Shown here piece by piece: positions 22,154-28,873 of a stretch of 28,873 bases of DNA. Source of the DNA: DASVXQ01 sp040414855 (GTDB lineage Bacteria; Actinomycetota; CALGFH01). Every line of letters starts with the position of its first letter. Position 1 is the stretch's first letter. The stretch is from NCBI GenBank assembly GCA_040414855.1, contig JBEDUQ010000283.1:1-28873 (forward strand), written 5' to 3'. Below the pieces are notes generated by a model. It worked only from the letters and a program-made list of their open reading frames with translations. It ran no database searches and was not told the DNA's origin. The position numbers were made by a program, and so were the translations under genes.

Positions 22154-22812
22154 CGGGTCCCCTGGCCCCACCCCTTGCGCGCGAACAGCACCTCGCTGCC
22201 GACCGGGGCGTAGCCGGCCTGGAGCAGCGCCCTGACCGAGGCGACGTTGCCGGGGCTCACCTGGGCGAACAGCGGCTCGCCGCCTGGCGCGAGGTGGCGT
22301 GCGGCGGTGGCGACCGCGCGCCCGAGCCCCCGGCCGCGGCGGTCCGGCTCGACCTCGAAAGCGAGCTCCATGCGCCCGGCCAGCCCGCGGCCGAGCACCA
22401 GCACGACGGCCTCGTCCGGGTCGCTGAGCACCCGCAGGTCCTCGCGGTAGCGGTGTGCCCTGGCCACCCTCGGGTGCGCGGCCAGGTCCTCGCGGGCCAG
22501 CAGCTCCAGCGGCGGCGGCCCGTCGAGCGGCGAGGCGGCCAGCAGCATGTCGAGCTGGCCGGCGCTGGTGTCCAGCTCGGCGGCGAGCCAGGCGAGGAAC
22601 TCCGGCCGGGTCGCCGCGCCGGGGTCGCTCGGGTCGAGGCGCGCCCGCAGGGCCAGTCCGTCGACCGGCGCGGCGACGTAGCTGTGGGCGGTGAAGCTGA
22701 CCACGGCGTCGGCGGGCCCGGGCGGCGAAGGCAGCAGGTCCACCGAGCAGTCGGGGAGCGGCGGGCGTCCGGCGGCGGCCTCGAGCATGACCTCGAGCAG
22801 GGGGTGGCGCAT
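22150..22812 (-). CDS. GNAT-family N-acetyltransferase
   Basis: A 220-aa protein with an acetyl-CoA-binding GNAT domain in its C-terminal half: ELAFEVEPDRRGRGLGRAVATAA carries the RxxGxG pyrophosphate loop (motif A), and SPGNVASVRALLQAGYAPVG is motif B. The N-terminal 110 residues are less conserved and may form a second, degenerate GNAT-like half or a substrate domain. The acceptor is unknown. ATG 22812 has no ribosome site. Instead TACCCT on the minus strand ends 6 nt before it, so the mRNA is probably leaderless. It overlaps the end of the LLM gene tail to tail by 4 nt. Confidence 0.8.
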   Translation of the reverse strand: MRHPLLEVMLEAAAGRPPLPDCSVDLLPSPPGPADAVVSFTAHSYVAAPVDGLALRARLDPSDPGAATRPEFLAWLAAELDTSAGQLDMLLAASPLDGPPPLELLAREDLAAHPRVARAHRYREDLRVLSDPDEAVVLVLGRGLAGRMELAFEVEPDRRGRGLGRAVATAARHLAPGGEPLFAQVSPGNVASVRALLQAGYAPVGSEVLFARKGWGQGTR

Positions 22813-22818
22813 GGCCCG

Positions 22819-22824
22819 AGGGTA
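22819..22824 (-). promoter_or_regulatory. Candidate leaderless -10 element for the GNAT gene
   Basis: Minus-strand TACCCT with 6 nt to the ATG at 22812 places the transcription start on the A of the start codon. No ribosome site is visible. No good -35 was found. Confidence 0.35.
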
Positions 22825-22991
22825 GCTCTTACCCGACGCGACAGGGGTGCCGACCGTAGACTCGATGCATATGGACGGAACATCCGCCCCATGGCTCGCG
22901 GGTTCGGGACCGCTCTCCCGGGAGTCATGCCCTGCCGACCGGTCATGTCGGGCCGCCGCCGATCGGCGCCCGGTCGACTACAGGAGCCACC

Positions 22992-24152
22992 ATGGACGCG
23001 CCTGACCGATCCACGCCCCGGCAGGAGGTCGTGGACCTCGCCGCACGGCTCGTGCCAGCGCTCGCGGAGCGCGCGGCGGCCCTGGACGACGCGGACGCCT
23101 TCGCCGAGCGGGACTTCGACGACCTGGTGGCCAGCGGCTACACCGCCATCACTGTCCCCGCCGACCTCGGCGGCATGGGCGCCCGCGCGCTCGACCTGAT
23201 CGCGGCGCAGAGCAAGCTTGCCGAGGGCTCGCCATCGACCGCGCTGGCCGTGAACATGCACCTGCACGGGGTCGGCATCCTCGCCGAGACCCTCCGCCAC
23301 CGCGTCGAGCCGTTCCTCAAGCAAGTGGTCGCCGACGGCGCGCTCCTGGCCGGCGGCTTCTCCGAGCCCGAGTCCGGCGGCAACTGGTGGTACCAGGCGA
23401 CCACCGCGGTCCCGCTCGACGGGGGCCGCTGGCGCCTCCACGGGATCAAGAGCTTCTTCACCGGCTTCCCGCGCGCCACCCACCTGCTCCTGTCCGCGGC
23501 GGTCGAGACGGACGCCGGCCGCGAGCCGATCGCGTTCCTGGTCCCCAAGCCGGAGCATGGCATCCGGGTGCTCGGCGACTGGCGGGCGATGGGCATGCGC
23601 GCCACCGGCAGCCACGCGATCGCCGTCGACGACCTCGAGGTAGGCCCGGAGTGCATGGTGGACCGGGGGTTCGGCGTCGCCGCCAGCTTCCTGGTCGCCT
23701 CGCACTGGTCCTGGCCGTCGCTGGCGAGCGTGTTCCTCGGCACCGCCGAGGCGGCCTACCGCCACGTGGTCGAGACCCTGCCCGGCCGGCGCAACGAGGC
23801 GCTCGGCAGCTCGCTGGCCGAGCTTCCCGGCGTCCACCAGGCGGTCGGGGAGATGCGGATGCGGCTCGACGCGGCCCGCGCCGCGCTCTACACGGCGGTC
23901 GCCAGCCCGCCCGACCCCGACCCGGCGGCCCACTACGGGCGCATGGCCGGTGCCAAGCTGTTCACCTGCCAGACCGCCCTCGACGTCTGCGAGCTGGCGC
24001 TGCGAACCGCGGGCGGTAGCGCCTACCTGCGAACCGCGCCGCTGGAGCGCCTGCTCCGCGACGCCCACGCCGGGCTGCTGCTGCCGCCGTCGCACGACGC
24101 CACCCTCCAGTGGATCGGCCGCGGCGAGCTCGGTATGCAGGCTGCCCCGTGA
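22992..24152 (+). CDS. Acyl-CoA-dehydrogenase-fold flavoprotein (dehydrogenase or monooxygenase)
   Basis: A 386-aa flavoprotein with the three-domain acyl-CoA dehydrogenase fold. An N-terminal helical domain comes first; the beta domain then has GGFSEPESGGNWW in place of the usual TEPxAGSD flavin motif. The C-terminal helical domain has GGSAYLRTAPLERLLRDA. The segment after RDA, where dehydrogenases have YEGTxEI with the catalytic glutamate, reads HAGLLLPPSHDATLQWIG and has no such Glu. This resembles the flavin-dependent hydroxylase branch (DszC/HsaA type), so oxygenation of an aromatic or lipid is as likely as acyl-CoA oxidation. ATG 22992 has CAGGAG 5 nt upstream. Its stop overlaps the methyltransferase start (GTGA), marking a three-gene operon. 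Confidence 0.85.
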   Translation: MDAPDRSTPRQEVVDLAARLVPALAERAAALDDADAFAERDFDDLVASGYTAITVPADLGGMGARALDLIAAQSKLAEGSPSTALAVNMHLHGVGILAETLRHRVEPFLKQVVADGALLAGGFSEPESGGNWWYQATTAVPLDGGRWRLHGIKSFFTGFPRATHLLLSAAVETDAGREPIAFLVPKPEHGIRVLGDWRAMGMRATGSHAIAVDDLEVGPECMVDRGFGVAASFLVASHWSWPSLASVFLGTAEAAYRHVVETLPGRRNEALGSSLAELPGVHQAVGEMRMRLDAARAALYTAVASPPDPDPAAHYGRMAGAKLFTCQTALDVCELALRTAGGSAYLRTAPLERLLRDAHAGLLLPPSHDATLQWIGRGELGMQAAP

Positions 24153-24955
24153 CCGTGCTCCCGCGGGCGATCGACCGTACCCGGCCGGTCCCACCGTCGC
24201 GCGTGAGCATCGACAACGCCTACTACGAGGCCATCGACGAGCAGTGGTGGGACCCGCACGGCCCCGCCGCGATGCTGCACGCCATCAACGCGCCAAGGCT
24301 CCGGTTCTACCGCGAGGCGCTCGGCGGGCTCGAGGGCCGGCTGGTGCTCGACGCCGGCTGCGGCGGCGGGCTGGTCGCCAAGGGCCTGGCCGAGTCGGGC
24401 GCGGTGGTCGCCGGCGTCGACCAGTCGCCGGCGAGCGTGCGGATCGCCGGCAACGCCGTCGCCCGCGGTGACGGCCGCTTCCTCGGGGTGGTCGGCAAGC
24501 TGGAGGCGCTGCCGTTCGCCGACGGGGTCTTCGACGCCGTGGTCGCCCCCGACGTGCTCGAGCACGTGCCCGACCTGCCCGCCGCGGTCCGCGAGCTCAG
24601 CCGCGTGCTCGCGCCGGGCGGCAGCTTCGCGTTCGACACCATCAACCGCACCATCTGGTCCTTCGTCACCGCCGTCTGGGGAGCTGAGCGCGTGGTCCGG
24701 CTGATGCCCCGCGGCACGCACGACTGGCGGCTGCTCATCCGCCCGGAGGAGCTGCACAGCCTGCTGCGCGACCGCGGCCTGGAGCCGGTGGCGACCACCG
24801 GCCTCGCGCCGGTCCTGGCTCCTCGCGACGTCGCCAGGGGACTGCTTCGCAGGAGGATCGACATCCCGGAGTTCCGGCTCGGCGCGGACCGGCGCGCGTC
24901 CTATCTCGGGCACTACCGCAAGACCCGCCCCGGCGGGGAAGGGGGAAACCCGTGA
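24149..24955 (+). CDS. UbiG-like SAM-dependent O-methyltransferase
   Basis: A 268-aa class I methyltransferase. Its N-terminal part (YYEAIDEQWWDPHGPAAMLHAIN) is diagnostic for UbiG-type 3-demethylubiquinol methyltransferases. Motif I is VLDAGCGGG near residue 66, the acidic ribose ligand is in VVAGVDQS, and VVAPDVLEHVPDLPAAVREL forms motifs II/III. UbiG-like enzymes methylate hydroxyl groups of long-chain quinones and phenols. GTG 24149 overlaps the preceding stop codon; GTG 24155 is a near alternative. The gene is translationally coupled on both sides (GTGA at 24952 leads into the polyketide synthase). In this context it probably methylates the aromatic product of that synthase, not ubiquinone, which actinobacteria do not make. 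Confidence 0.88.
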   Translation: MTVLPRAIDRTRPVPPSRVSIDNAYYEAIDEQWWDPHGPAAMLHAINAPRLRFYREALGGLEGRLVLDAGCGGGLVAKGLAESGAVVAGVDQSPASVRIAGNAVARGDGRFLGVVGKLEALPFADGVFDAVVAPDVLEHVPDLPAAVRELSRVLAPGGSFAFDTINRTIWSFVTAVWGAERVVRLMPRGTHDWRLLIRPEELHSLLRDRGLEPVATTGLAPVLAPRDVARGLLRRRIDIPEFRLGADRRASYLGHYRKTRPGGEGGNP

Positions 24956-26019
24956 ACGCCCGTCTCCAGTCGCTCGGGACCGCGATGCCAGAGCGGTTCT
25001 ACAAGCAGGACGAGATCGTCGAGAGCTTCTTCGGCAGGCTCCCCGGCTGGGAACGCGACTGGGGGGCGGTGTTCGGAGCGGTCGGGGTCGAGCGGCGCGC
25101 TGCGGTGATCGACGTCCACGACTTCTACGCCGGCCTGCCGACCACCGCCGAGCGCATGCGGGTGTTCCTCCCCGCCGCCAGGCAGCTCGGCGCGGAGGCG
25201 GCGAGCCGGGCGCTGGACCGCGGCGGCGACGGCGCCGCCGCCGAGATCGGCGACCTGGTGGTGGTGTCGTGCACCGGCTACGCCGGGCCCGGCCTCGACG
25301 TGCACCTGGCCGCGGACCTCGGCCTGGACCGCGGCGTGCGGCGCCTGGCGCTCGGCCACATGGGCTGCTACGCGGCCCTGCCGGCGCTGCGGACCGCGGC
25401 CGCGCTGGTCCGCTCCTCCGGCCAGCGCGCCCTGGTGGTCAGCGTCGAGCTGTGCAGCCTCCACCTCCAGCCCGCCAGGAGCCGCCAGGAGGCGGTCTCG
25501 CAGGCGCTGTTCGGCGACGGCGCGGCCGCGGCGCTGATCGGCCCGGAGCCGGTCGACCCGCCGCCGGCGACCCTCGGCGGCGTGGCGCCCGCGATCGTCG
25601 CCGCCCGGGCCGCCACCCTGCCGGACAGCCAGGACCGGATGGGCTGGGTGATCGGCGACGACGGCTTCCACATGTCGCTGTCGCCGCGCGTTCCGGCCCT
25701 GGTCGACCGCGGCCTCGGCAGCCTGGTCGGGGACCTGCTCCGGCCGCACGGCCTCGAGCCGGGCGACGTCGCCCACTGGGCGGTCCACCCGGGCGGCCCC
25801 GAGATCCTGGAGCGGGTCCAGCGCCGGCTCGCCCTCTCGGACGCGCAGCTCGCGCCCTCCCGCGAGGTGCTCGCCGACGGCGGCAACCGCTCGTCGGCGA
25901 CCGTGCTGTTCATCCTGGAGTCGCTGATGGCATCCGGTGAGGTCCGGCCCGGCCAGTGGCTGGTCACGCTCGGCTTCGGCACCGGCCTGACGCTGGAGGC
26001 GCTGCTGCTGCGTGCCTGA
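24952..26019 (+). CDS. Type III polyketide synthase (chalcone/stilbene synthase superfamily)
   Basis: A 355-aa homodimeric thiolase-fold condensing enzyme. The catalytic triad is visible: Cys139 in LGHMGCYAALPALR, His279 in HWAVHPGGPEIL and Asn312 in GGNRSSATVLFILE. The C-terminal GFGTGLTLEALLL is the signature near the end of type III synthases. These enzymes extend an acyl-CoA starter with malonyl-CoA units and cyclise it to resorcinols, pyrones or naphthols. Overlap with a UbiG-like methyltransferase and a flavoprotein recalls the srsABC and bps phenolic-lipid operons, so an alkylresorcinol or alkylquinol product is a reasonable guess; starter and chain length cannot be read. The start is GTG 24952 (GTGA overlap), with GGGGAAGGGGG upstream. 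Confidence 0.9.
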   Translation: MNARLQSLGTAMPERFYKQDEIVESFFGRLPGWERDWGAVFGAVGVERRAAVIDVHDFYAGLPTTAERMRVFLPAARQLGAEAASRALDRGGDGAAAEIGDLVVVSCTGYAGPGLDVHLAADLGLDRGVRRLALGHMGCYAALPALRTAAALVRSSGQRALVVSVELCSLHLQPARSRQEAVSQALFGDGAAAALIGPEPVDPPPATLGGVAPAIVAARAATLPDSQDRMGWVIGDDGFHMSLSPRVPALVDRGLGSLVGDLLRPHGLEPGDVAHWAVHPGGPEILERVQRRLALSDAQLAPSREVLADGGNRSSATVLFILESLMASGEVRPGQWLVTLGFGTGLTLEALLLRA

Positions 26020-26055
26020 CGGGGCGGGCGTGGGTCGGGCCGGCCGGTCCCGGCG

Positions 26056-26091
26056 CCGCCCGGCCCGTCGCCGTCGCCCGACGCCGGGCGG
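26056..26091 (+). terminator. GC-rich hairpin after the polyketide synthase gene
   Basis: An 8-bp stem, CCGCCCGG (26056-26063) with CCGGGCGG (26084-26091), and a 20-nt loop, 36 nt past the stop codon and without a T tract. It may end or attenuate the three-gene transcript. Confidence 0.35.
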
Positions 26092-26131
26092 TGGCACAAT
26101 GCGACGCCACACCATCGACAAGGGGGGTCCG

Positions 26132-26896
26132 TTGCGAATCTGCCGCTACCGCCACGGCCGTGAGGTCGGCTTCGGCGTCCTCGAGAACGGGAGCGTCGCC
26201 GCCATCAGCCCGCACCCCTTCGGAGCCTTCGAGTACACCGGCGAGCGGCTCCCGGTCGGAGAGACCAGGCTGCTGGCGCCCGTGCTCCCCACCAAGGTGG
26301 TCGCGGTCGGACGCAACTACGCCGAGCACGCCCGCGAGCAGGGCGCCGAGGTCGCCGCCGAGCCGATCATCTTCCTCAAGCCGTCCACCTCGGTGGTCGG
26401 CATGGAGGACCCGATCGTGAAGCCGACCGGGGTCGACCGGATCGACTACGAGGGCGAGCTGGCGGTGATCATCGGCAAGCTGACCCGACGTGTCGACGAG
26501 GCCAGCGCGATGCAGGCGGTGCTCGGCTTCACCTGCGCCAACGACGTGACCGCCCGCCACCTCCAGGAGCGCGACGGCCAGTGGACCAGGGCCAAGGGCT
26601 TCGACACCTTCTGCCCGCTCGGCCCATGGATCGAGACCGACCTCGACTCGAGCGACCTGTCGCTGCGGACGCTGGTCAACGGCGAGCCGCGCCAGTCCAG
26701 CCGCACCTCGCGGATGGAGCGCGGCGTCGCCAGCCTGATCTCGTTCGTCTCCTCGGTGATGACCCTGCTGCCCGGCGACGTGCTGCTCACCGGCACGCCC
26801 GAGGGGGTCGGGCCGATGGCGGTCGGCGACCGCGCCGAGGTCGAGATCGAGGGCATCGGCGTGCTGCGCAACCCCGTGATCGCCGAGCCGGCCTGA
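26132..26896 (+). CDS. Fumarylacetoacetate hydrolase-family protein
   Basis: A 254-aa FAH-fold enzyme. Members of this family cleave or hydrate beta-dicarbonyl acids (acylpyruvates, 2-hydroxyhepta-2,4-diene-dioate, oxaloacetate). It has the family N-terminus RICRYRHGREVGFG, VVAVGRNYAEHAREQG, the metal-binding acidic triad in DYEGELAVIIGK (Glu, Glu) and CANDVTARHLQ (Asp), and the terminal block DVLLTGTPEGVGPM. TTG 26132 was chosen because AAGGGGGG lies 4-5 nt upstream and homologues begin here; ATG 26099 would add 11 residues. The substrate is unknown. It follows the polyketide operon by 112 bp and could belong to aromatic breakdown rather than synthesis. Confidence 0.9.
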   Translation: MRICRYRHGREVGFGVLENGSVAAISPHPFGAFEYTGERLPVGETRLLAPVLPTKVVAVGRNYAEHAREQGAEVAAEPIIFLKPSTSVVGMEDPIVKPTGVDRIDYEGELAVIIGKLTRRVDEASAMQAVLGFTCANDVTARHLQERDGQWTRAKGFDTFCPLGPWIETDLDSSDLSLRTLVNGEPRQSSRTSRMERGVASLISFVSSVMTLLPGDVLLTGTPEGVGPMAVGDRAEVEIEGIGVLRNPVIAEPA

Positions 26897-26930
26897 GCCA
26901 AACTACCTGAAGCTGCGCGGAGCCAAGGTC

Positions 26931-26951
26931 CGCCCGGCGGCTCGCCGGGCG
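26931..26951 (+). other. Perfect 9-bp hairpin between the FAH and amidohydrolase genes
   Basis: CGCCCGGCG (26931-26939) pairs with CGCCGGGCG (26943-26951) around a 3-nt loop, 19 nt before the amidohydrolase start. It has no T tract, so it is either an RNA-processing or stability element or a weak terminator. Confidence 0.45.
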
Positions 26952-26970
26952 CTCGAGAAGGGGGCCGCCG

Positions 26971-28728
26971 ATGGCCGGCAACGCCGAGCTCGTGTTCGTG
27001 GGTGGTGGCGTCTACACCCTCGACCCCGACCGCCCGTGGGCGGCGGCGGTCGTGGTCCGCAACGGCCGGATCGTGCACGTCGGCGGCGAGGCCGAGGCCC
27101 GCGAGCTGGCCGGCCCTGGCACCGAGGTGATCGACCTCGCCGGCAAGATGCTGCTGCCAGGCTTCCAGGACGCCCACGCGCACCCGCTGCTGGGCGGTAC
27201 CGAGCGACTCCAGTGCGACCTCTCGGACAGTCAGAGCCTGGCCGAGTACCGCGACCTGGTCGCCGCCTACGCGCGCCGGCATCCCGGGCGCGACTGGATC
27301 CTCGGCGGCGGCTGGTGGATGGCCGCTTTCCCGGGCGGCACGCCGCACCGGCGCGACCTCGACGCGGTGGTGGCCGACCGGCCGGTGTTCCTGGTCAACC
27401 GCGACCACCACGGTGCCTGGGTCAACAGCCGCGCGCTGGAGCTGGCCGGGATCACCCGCGACACCCCGGACCCCGCCGACGGACGGATCGAGCGCGACGC
27501 CGCCGGCGAGCCCACCGGGGCGCTGCACGAGGGCGCCATGGAGCTGGTCCGCCGCCTGACCCCGCCGCCGAGCGACGACGAGCTGGCCAGGGGCCTCGCC
27601 GAGGGCCAGGCGTTCCTGCACTCGCTGGGCATCACCGCCTGGCAGGACGCCGCGGTCGGGGAGGAGTTCAACGGGCGCGACATCCTCGGCGTCTACCTCT
27701 CGGCCGCCGAGCGCGGCGACCTCACCGCCAGGGTGGCCGGCGCCCTGTGGTGGGAGCGCGACCGCGACGAGGGCCAGATCGAGTCCCTGCTGGAGCGCCG
27801 GGCCAGGGCGCGGGTCGGCCGCTTCAGCGCCGGGACCGTGAAGATCATGCAGGACGGCGTCTGCGAGGACTTCACCGCCGCGATGCTCCACCCCTATCTC
27901 GACGGCCACGGCCACCTCACCGACCGGCACGGCCTCAGCTTCATCGACCCCGAGGCGCTGAACCGCTACGTGACCCGGCTCGACGCCGAGGGCTTCCAGG
28001 TCCACGTCCACGCCATCGGCGACCGCGCCGTCCGCGAGGCCCTCGACGCCTTCGAGGCCGCCCAGGGCGCGCGCGGGGCTTCGGGAGGGGGTTCACCGGC
28101 GGACGACGGCAAGGGCACCGGGGGCGGCCGAGGGTGGGCCGACCGCCGCCACCACATCGCCCACATCCAGGTGATCCACCCGGAGGACCTGCCCAGGTTC
28201 GGTTCGCTCGGGGTGACCGCCAACGCACAGCCGCTCTGGGCCTGCTACGAGCCCCAGATGACCGACCTGACCATTCCCTTCCTCGGACCGGAGCGGACGG
28301 CCTGGCAGTACCCGTTCGGCGGGCTGGTCCGCGTCGGCGCCAGGCTCGCGTGCGGCAGCGACTGGCCGGTGTCGAGCCCGAACCCGCTGTGGGGCATGCA
28401 CGTCGCCGTCAACCGCTGGGCGCCGGAGGGGTACGCCGACGCGGCCGGTCCCGGGGCGGCCGGTCCCGGCGCGGGCGGCGACGGCGACGGGCCCTTCCTG
28501 CCCGAACAATCCGTGGACCTGGCCACCGCGATCGCCGGCTACACCACCGCCGCCGCCTACGTGAACCACCTCGAGACCGAGACCGGCTCGATCGCGGTGG
28601 GCAAGCTCGCCGACCTGGTGGTGCTCGACCGCAACCTGTTCGAGCATCCAGTCACCGAGATCGGCCAGGCGACCACCCTGCTCACCCTGGTCGAGGGCGA
28701 CAAGGTCTACGAGGCGCCGGGCCTCTGA
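26971..28728 (+). CDS. YtcJ-like amidohydrolase-family protein
   Basis: A 585-aa metal-dependent hydrolase of the amidohydrolase_3 group. The beta-sandwich edge (residues 1-60; VYTLDPDRPWAAAVVVRNGRIVHVGG split around the barrel) leads to the metal-binding HxH in PGFQDAHAHP near residue 69. Further ligands lie in VHVHAIGD and HHIAHIQ, and the catalytic Asp in GSDWPVSSPNP. The end (SIAVGKLADLVVLDRN) is typical. The natural substrate of YtcJ-like enzymes is poorly known; hydrolysis of N-acyl or formamide bonds is usual. Two Gly/Ala/Asp-rich insertions (about 369-392 and 490-508) interrupt the barrel and look like local expansions. ATG 26971 has AAGGGGG upstream. It may be co-transcribed with the FAH gene. 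Confidence 0.9.
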   Translation: MAGNAELVFVGGGVYTLDPDRPWAAAVVVRNGRIVHVGGEAEARELAGPGTEVIDLAGKMLLPGFQDAHAHPLLGGTERLQCDLSDSQSLAEYRDLVAAYARRHPGRDWILGGGWWMAAFPGGTPHRRDLDAVVADRPVFLVNRDHHGAWVNSRALELAGITRDTPDPADGRIERDAAGEPTGALHEGAMELVRRLTPPPSDDELARGLAEGQAFLHSLGITAWQDAAVGEEFNGRDILGVYLSAAERGDLTARVAGALWWERDRDEGQIESLLERRARARVGRFSAGTVKIMQDGVCEDFTAAMLHPYLDGHGHLTDRHGLSFIDPEALNRYVTRLDAEGFQVHVHAIGDRAVREALDAFEAAQGARGASGGGSPADDGKGTGGGRGWADRRHHIAHIQVIHPEDLPRFGSLGVTANAQPLWACYEPQMTDLTIPFLGPERTAWQYPFGGLVRVGARLACGSDWPVSSPNPLWGMHVAVNRWAPEGYADAAGPGAAGPGAGGDGDGPFLPEQSVDLATAIAGYTTAAAYVNHLETETGSIAVGKLADLVVLDRNLFEHPVTEIGQATTLLTLVEGDKVYEAPGL

Positions 28729-28731
28729 GCA

Positions 28732-28787
28732 AGCGGCGAGCCCCGGGCTCTGACCCGGCGCTCAGCCGCCTCGCCGCTGACCCGGCG
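28732..28787. other. Inverted and direct repeats between convergent genes
   Basis: AGCGGCGAG (28732-28740) and CTCGCCGCT (28770-28778) form a perfect 9-bp inverted repeat, and TGACCCGGCG occurs at 28751-28760 and 28778-28787. It lies between the amidohydrolase and the convergent sulfur-carrier gene and overlaps the end of the latter. Possibly a bidirectional terminator. Confidence 0.35.
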
Positions 28788-28873
28788 ACGAGCCGCCCGA
28801 GATCGCCGGCAGCAGCCAGACCTCGTCGCCCTCACGCAGCGTGGTCGCGAGCCCCGAGAGGTGGCGGATGTTC
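28762..28873 (-). CDS. ThiS/MoaD-family sulfur carrier protein (3' end only)
   Basis: The minus-strand frame is open to the right edge; only the last 36 codons are inside the window. They encode NIRHLSGLATTLREGDE, then VWLLPAISGG, then SSPGQRRGG and the stop. The GL.T.L.(D/E)GDEV...P..xGG pattern is the C-terminal signature of ubiquitin-like sulfur carriers (MoaD, ThiS, CysO), which are thiocarboxylated on a C-terminal Gly-Gly. Here the expected Gly-Gly is followed by nine more residues that themselves end in Gly-Gly. Either a protease must trim the tail or the second pair is the active end. The start and most of the protein are outside the window. Confidence 0.62.
   Translation of the reverse strand, partial: NIRHLSGLATTLREGDEVWLLPAISGGSSPGQRRGG

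Noticed and set aside
22871..23005. A 44-codon frame overlapping the start of the acyl-CoA-dehydrogenase-like gene, with a TAGACT box before its ATG
   Set aside because: Third-position G/C use is no higher than background, it has no recognisable motif, and the real gene has a good ribosome site of its own. Could be revisited if conserved.

Overview
The window is very GC-rich (roughly 70% or more by eye), carries strong G/C third-position codon bias, and uses GTG and TTG starts freely. A PASTA-type Ser/Thr kinase, an F420-type luciferase-like oxidoreductase, ACT-domain SerA with the long actinobacterial architecture, and several TAnnnT-6/7 nt-ATG (leaderless-looking) gene starts point to the chromosome of an actinomycetote, probably not a model genus. 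I see no rRNA, tRNA, insertion sequence, prophage or CRISPR array.

Region 1 (1-4100): the 3' end of a PknB-like kinase gene. It is followed on the minus strand by a ParA-type ATPase with a small ribbon-helix-helix partner, and by an upstream pair coding a zinc-less quinone-oxidoreductase-like enzyme and a cupin. A 29-bp tandem repeat sits between the kinase and the partner gene.

Region 2 (4340-15272): a long branched-chain amino acid locus, all on the plus strand: ilvB-ilvN-ilvC-serA-leuA-(62-aa unknown)-leuB-ilvE-cimA. Together these make acetolactate/acetohydroxybutyrate, reduce and isomerise it, build the leucine skeleton, transaminate the products and supply 2-oxobutyrate from pyruvate through citramalate. 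SerA, which feeds serine synthesis, is embedded in the run. ilvD and leuCD are not in the window. Two leader-peptide regulators are visible: an 11-codon leader with Leu/Val/Ile codons plus an intrinsic terminator before ilvB, and a 37-codon leader with a Leu-Leu-Val-Leu run plus a strong hairpin before leuA.

Region 3 (15273-21392): a secreted or anchored Pro/Asp/Ser-rich low-complexity protein; a small membrane histidine-kinase-like protein with repetitive linker and tail; a threonine dehydratase with an ACT domain (a second route to 2-oxobutyrate); and, convergent with it, a multi-pass membrane histidine kinase. Upstream of that kinase, on its strand, is a compact unit of about 210 nt (promoter, small ORF, strong intrinsic terminator) that I do not recognise. 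It is the most novel-looking item here.

Region 4 (21392-28873): an F420-type LLM oxidoreductase, a GNAT acetyltransferase, then a tightly overlapping trio (acyl-CoA-dehydrogenase-fold flavoprotein, UbiG-like methyltransferase, type III polyketide synthase) that looks like a phenolic-lipid or alkylquinone pathway. A fumarylacetoacetate-hydrolase-family enzyme and a YtcJ-like amidohydrolase follow, and the 3' end of a ThiS/MoaD-like sulfur carrier gene lies at the right edge on the minus strand.
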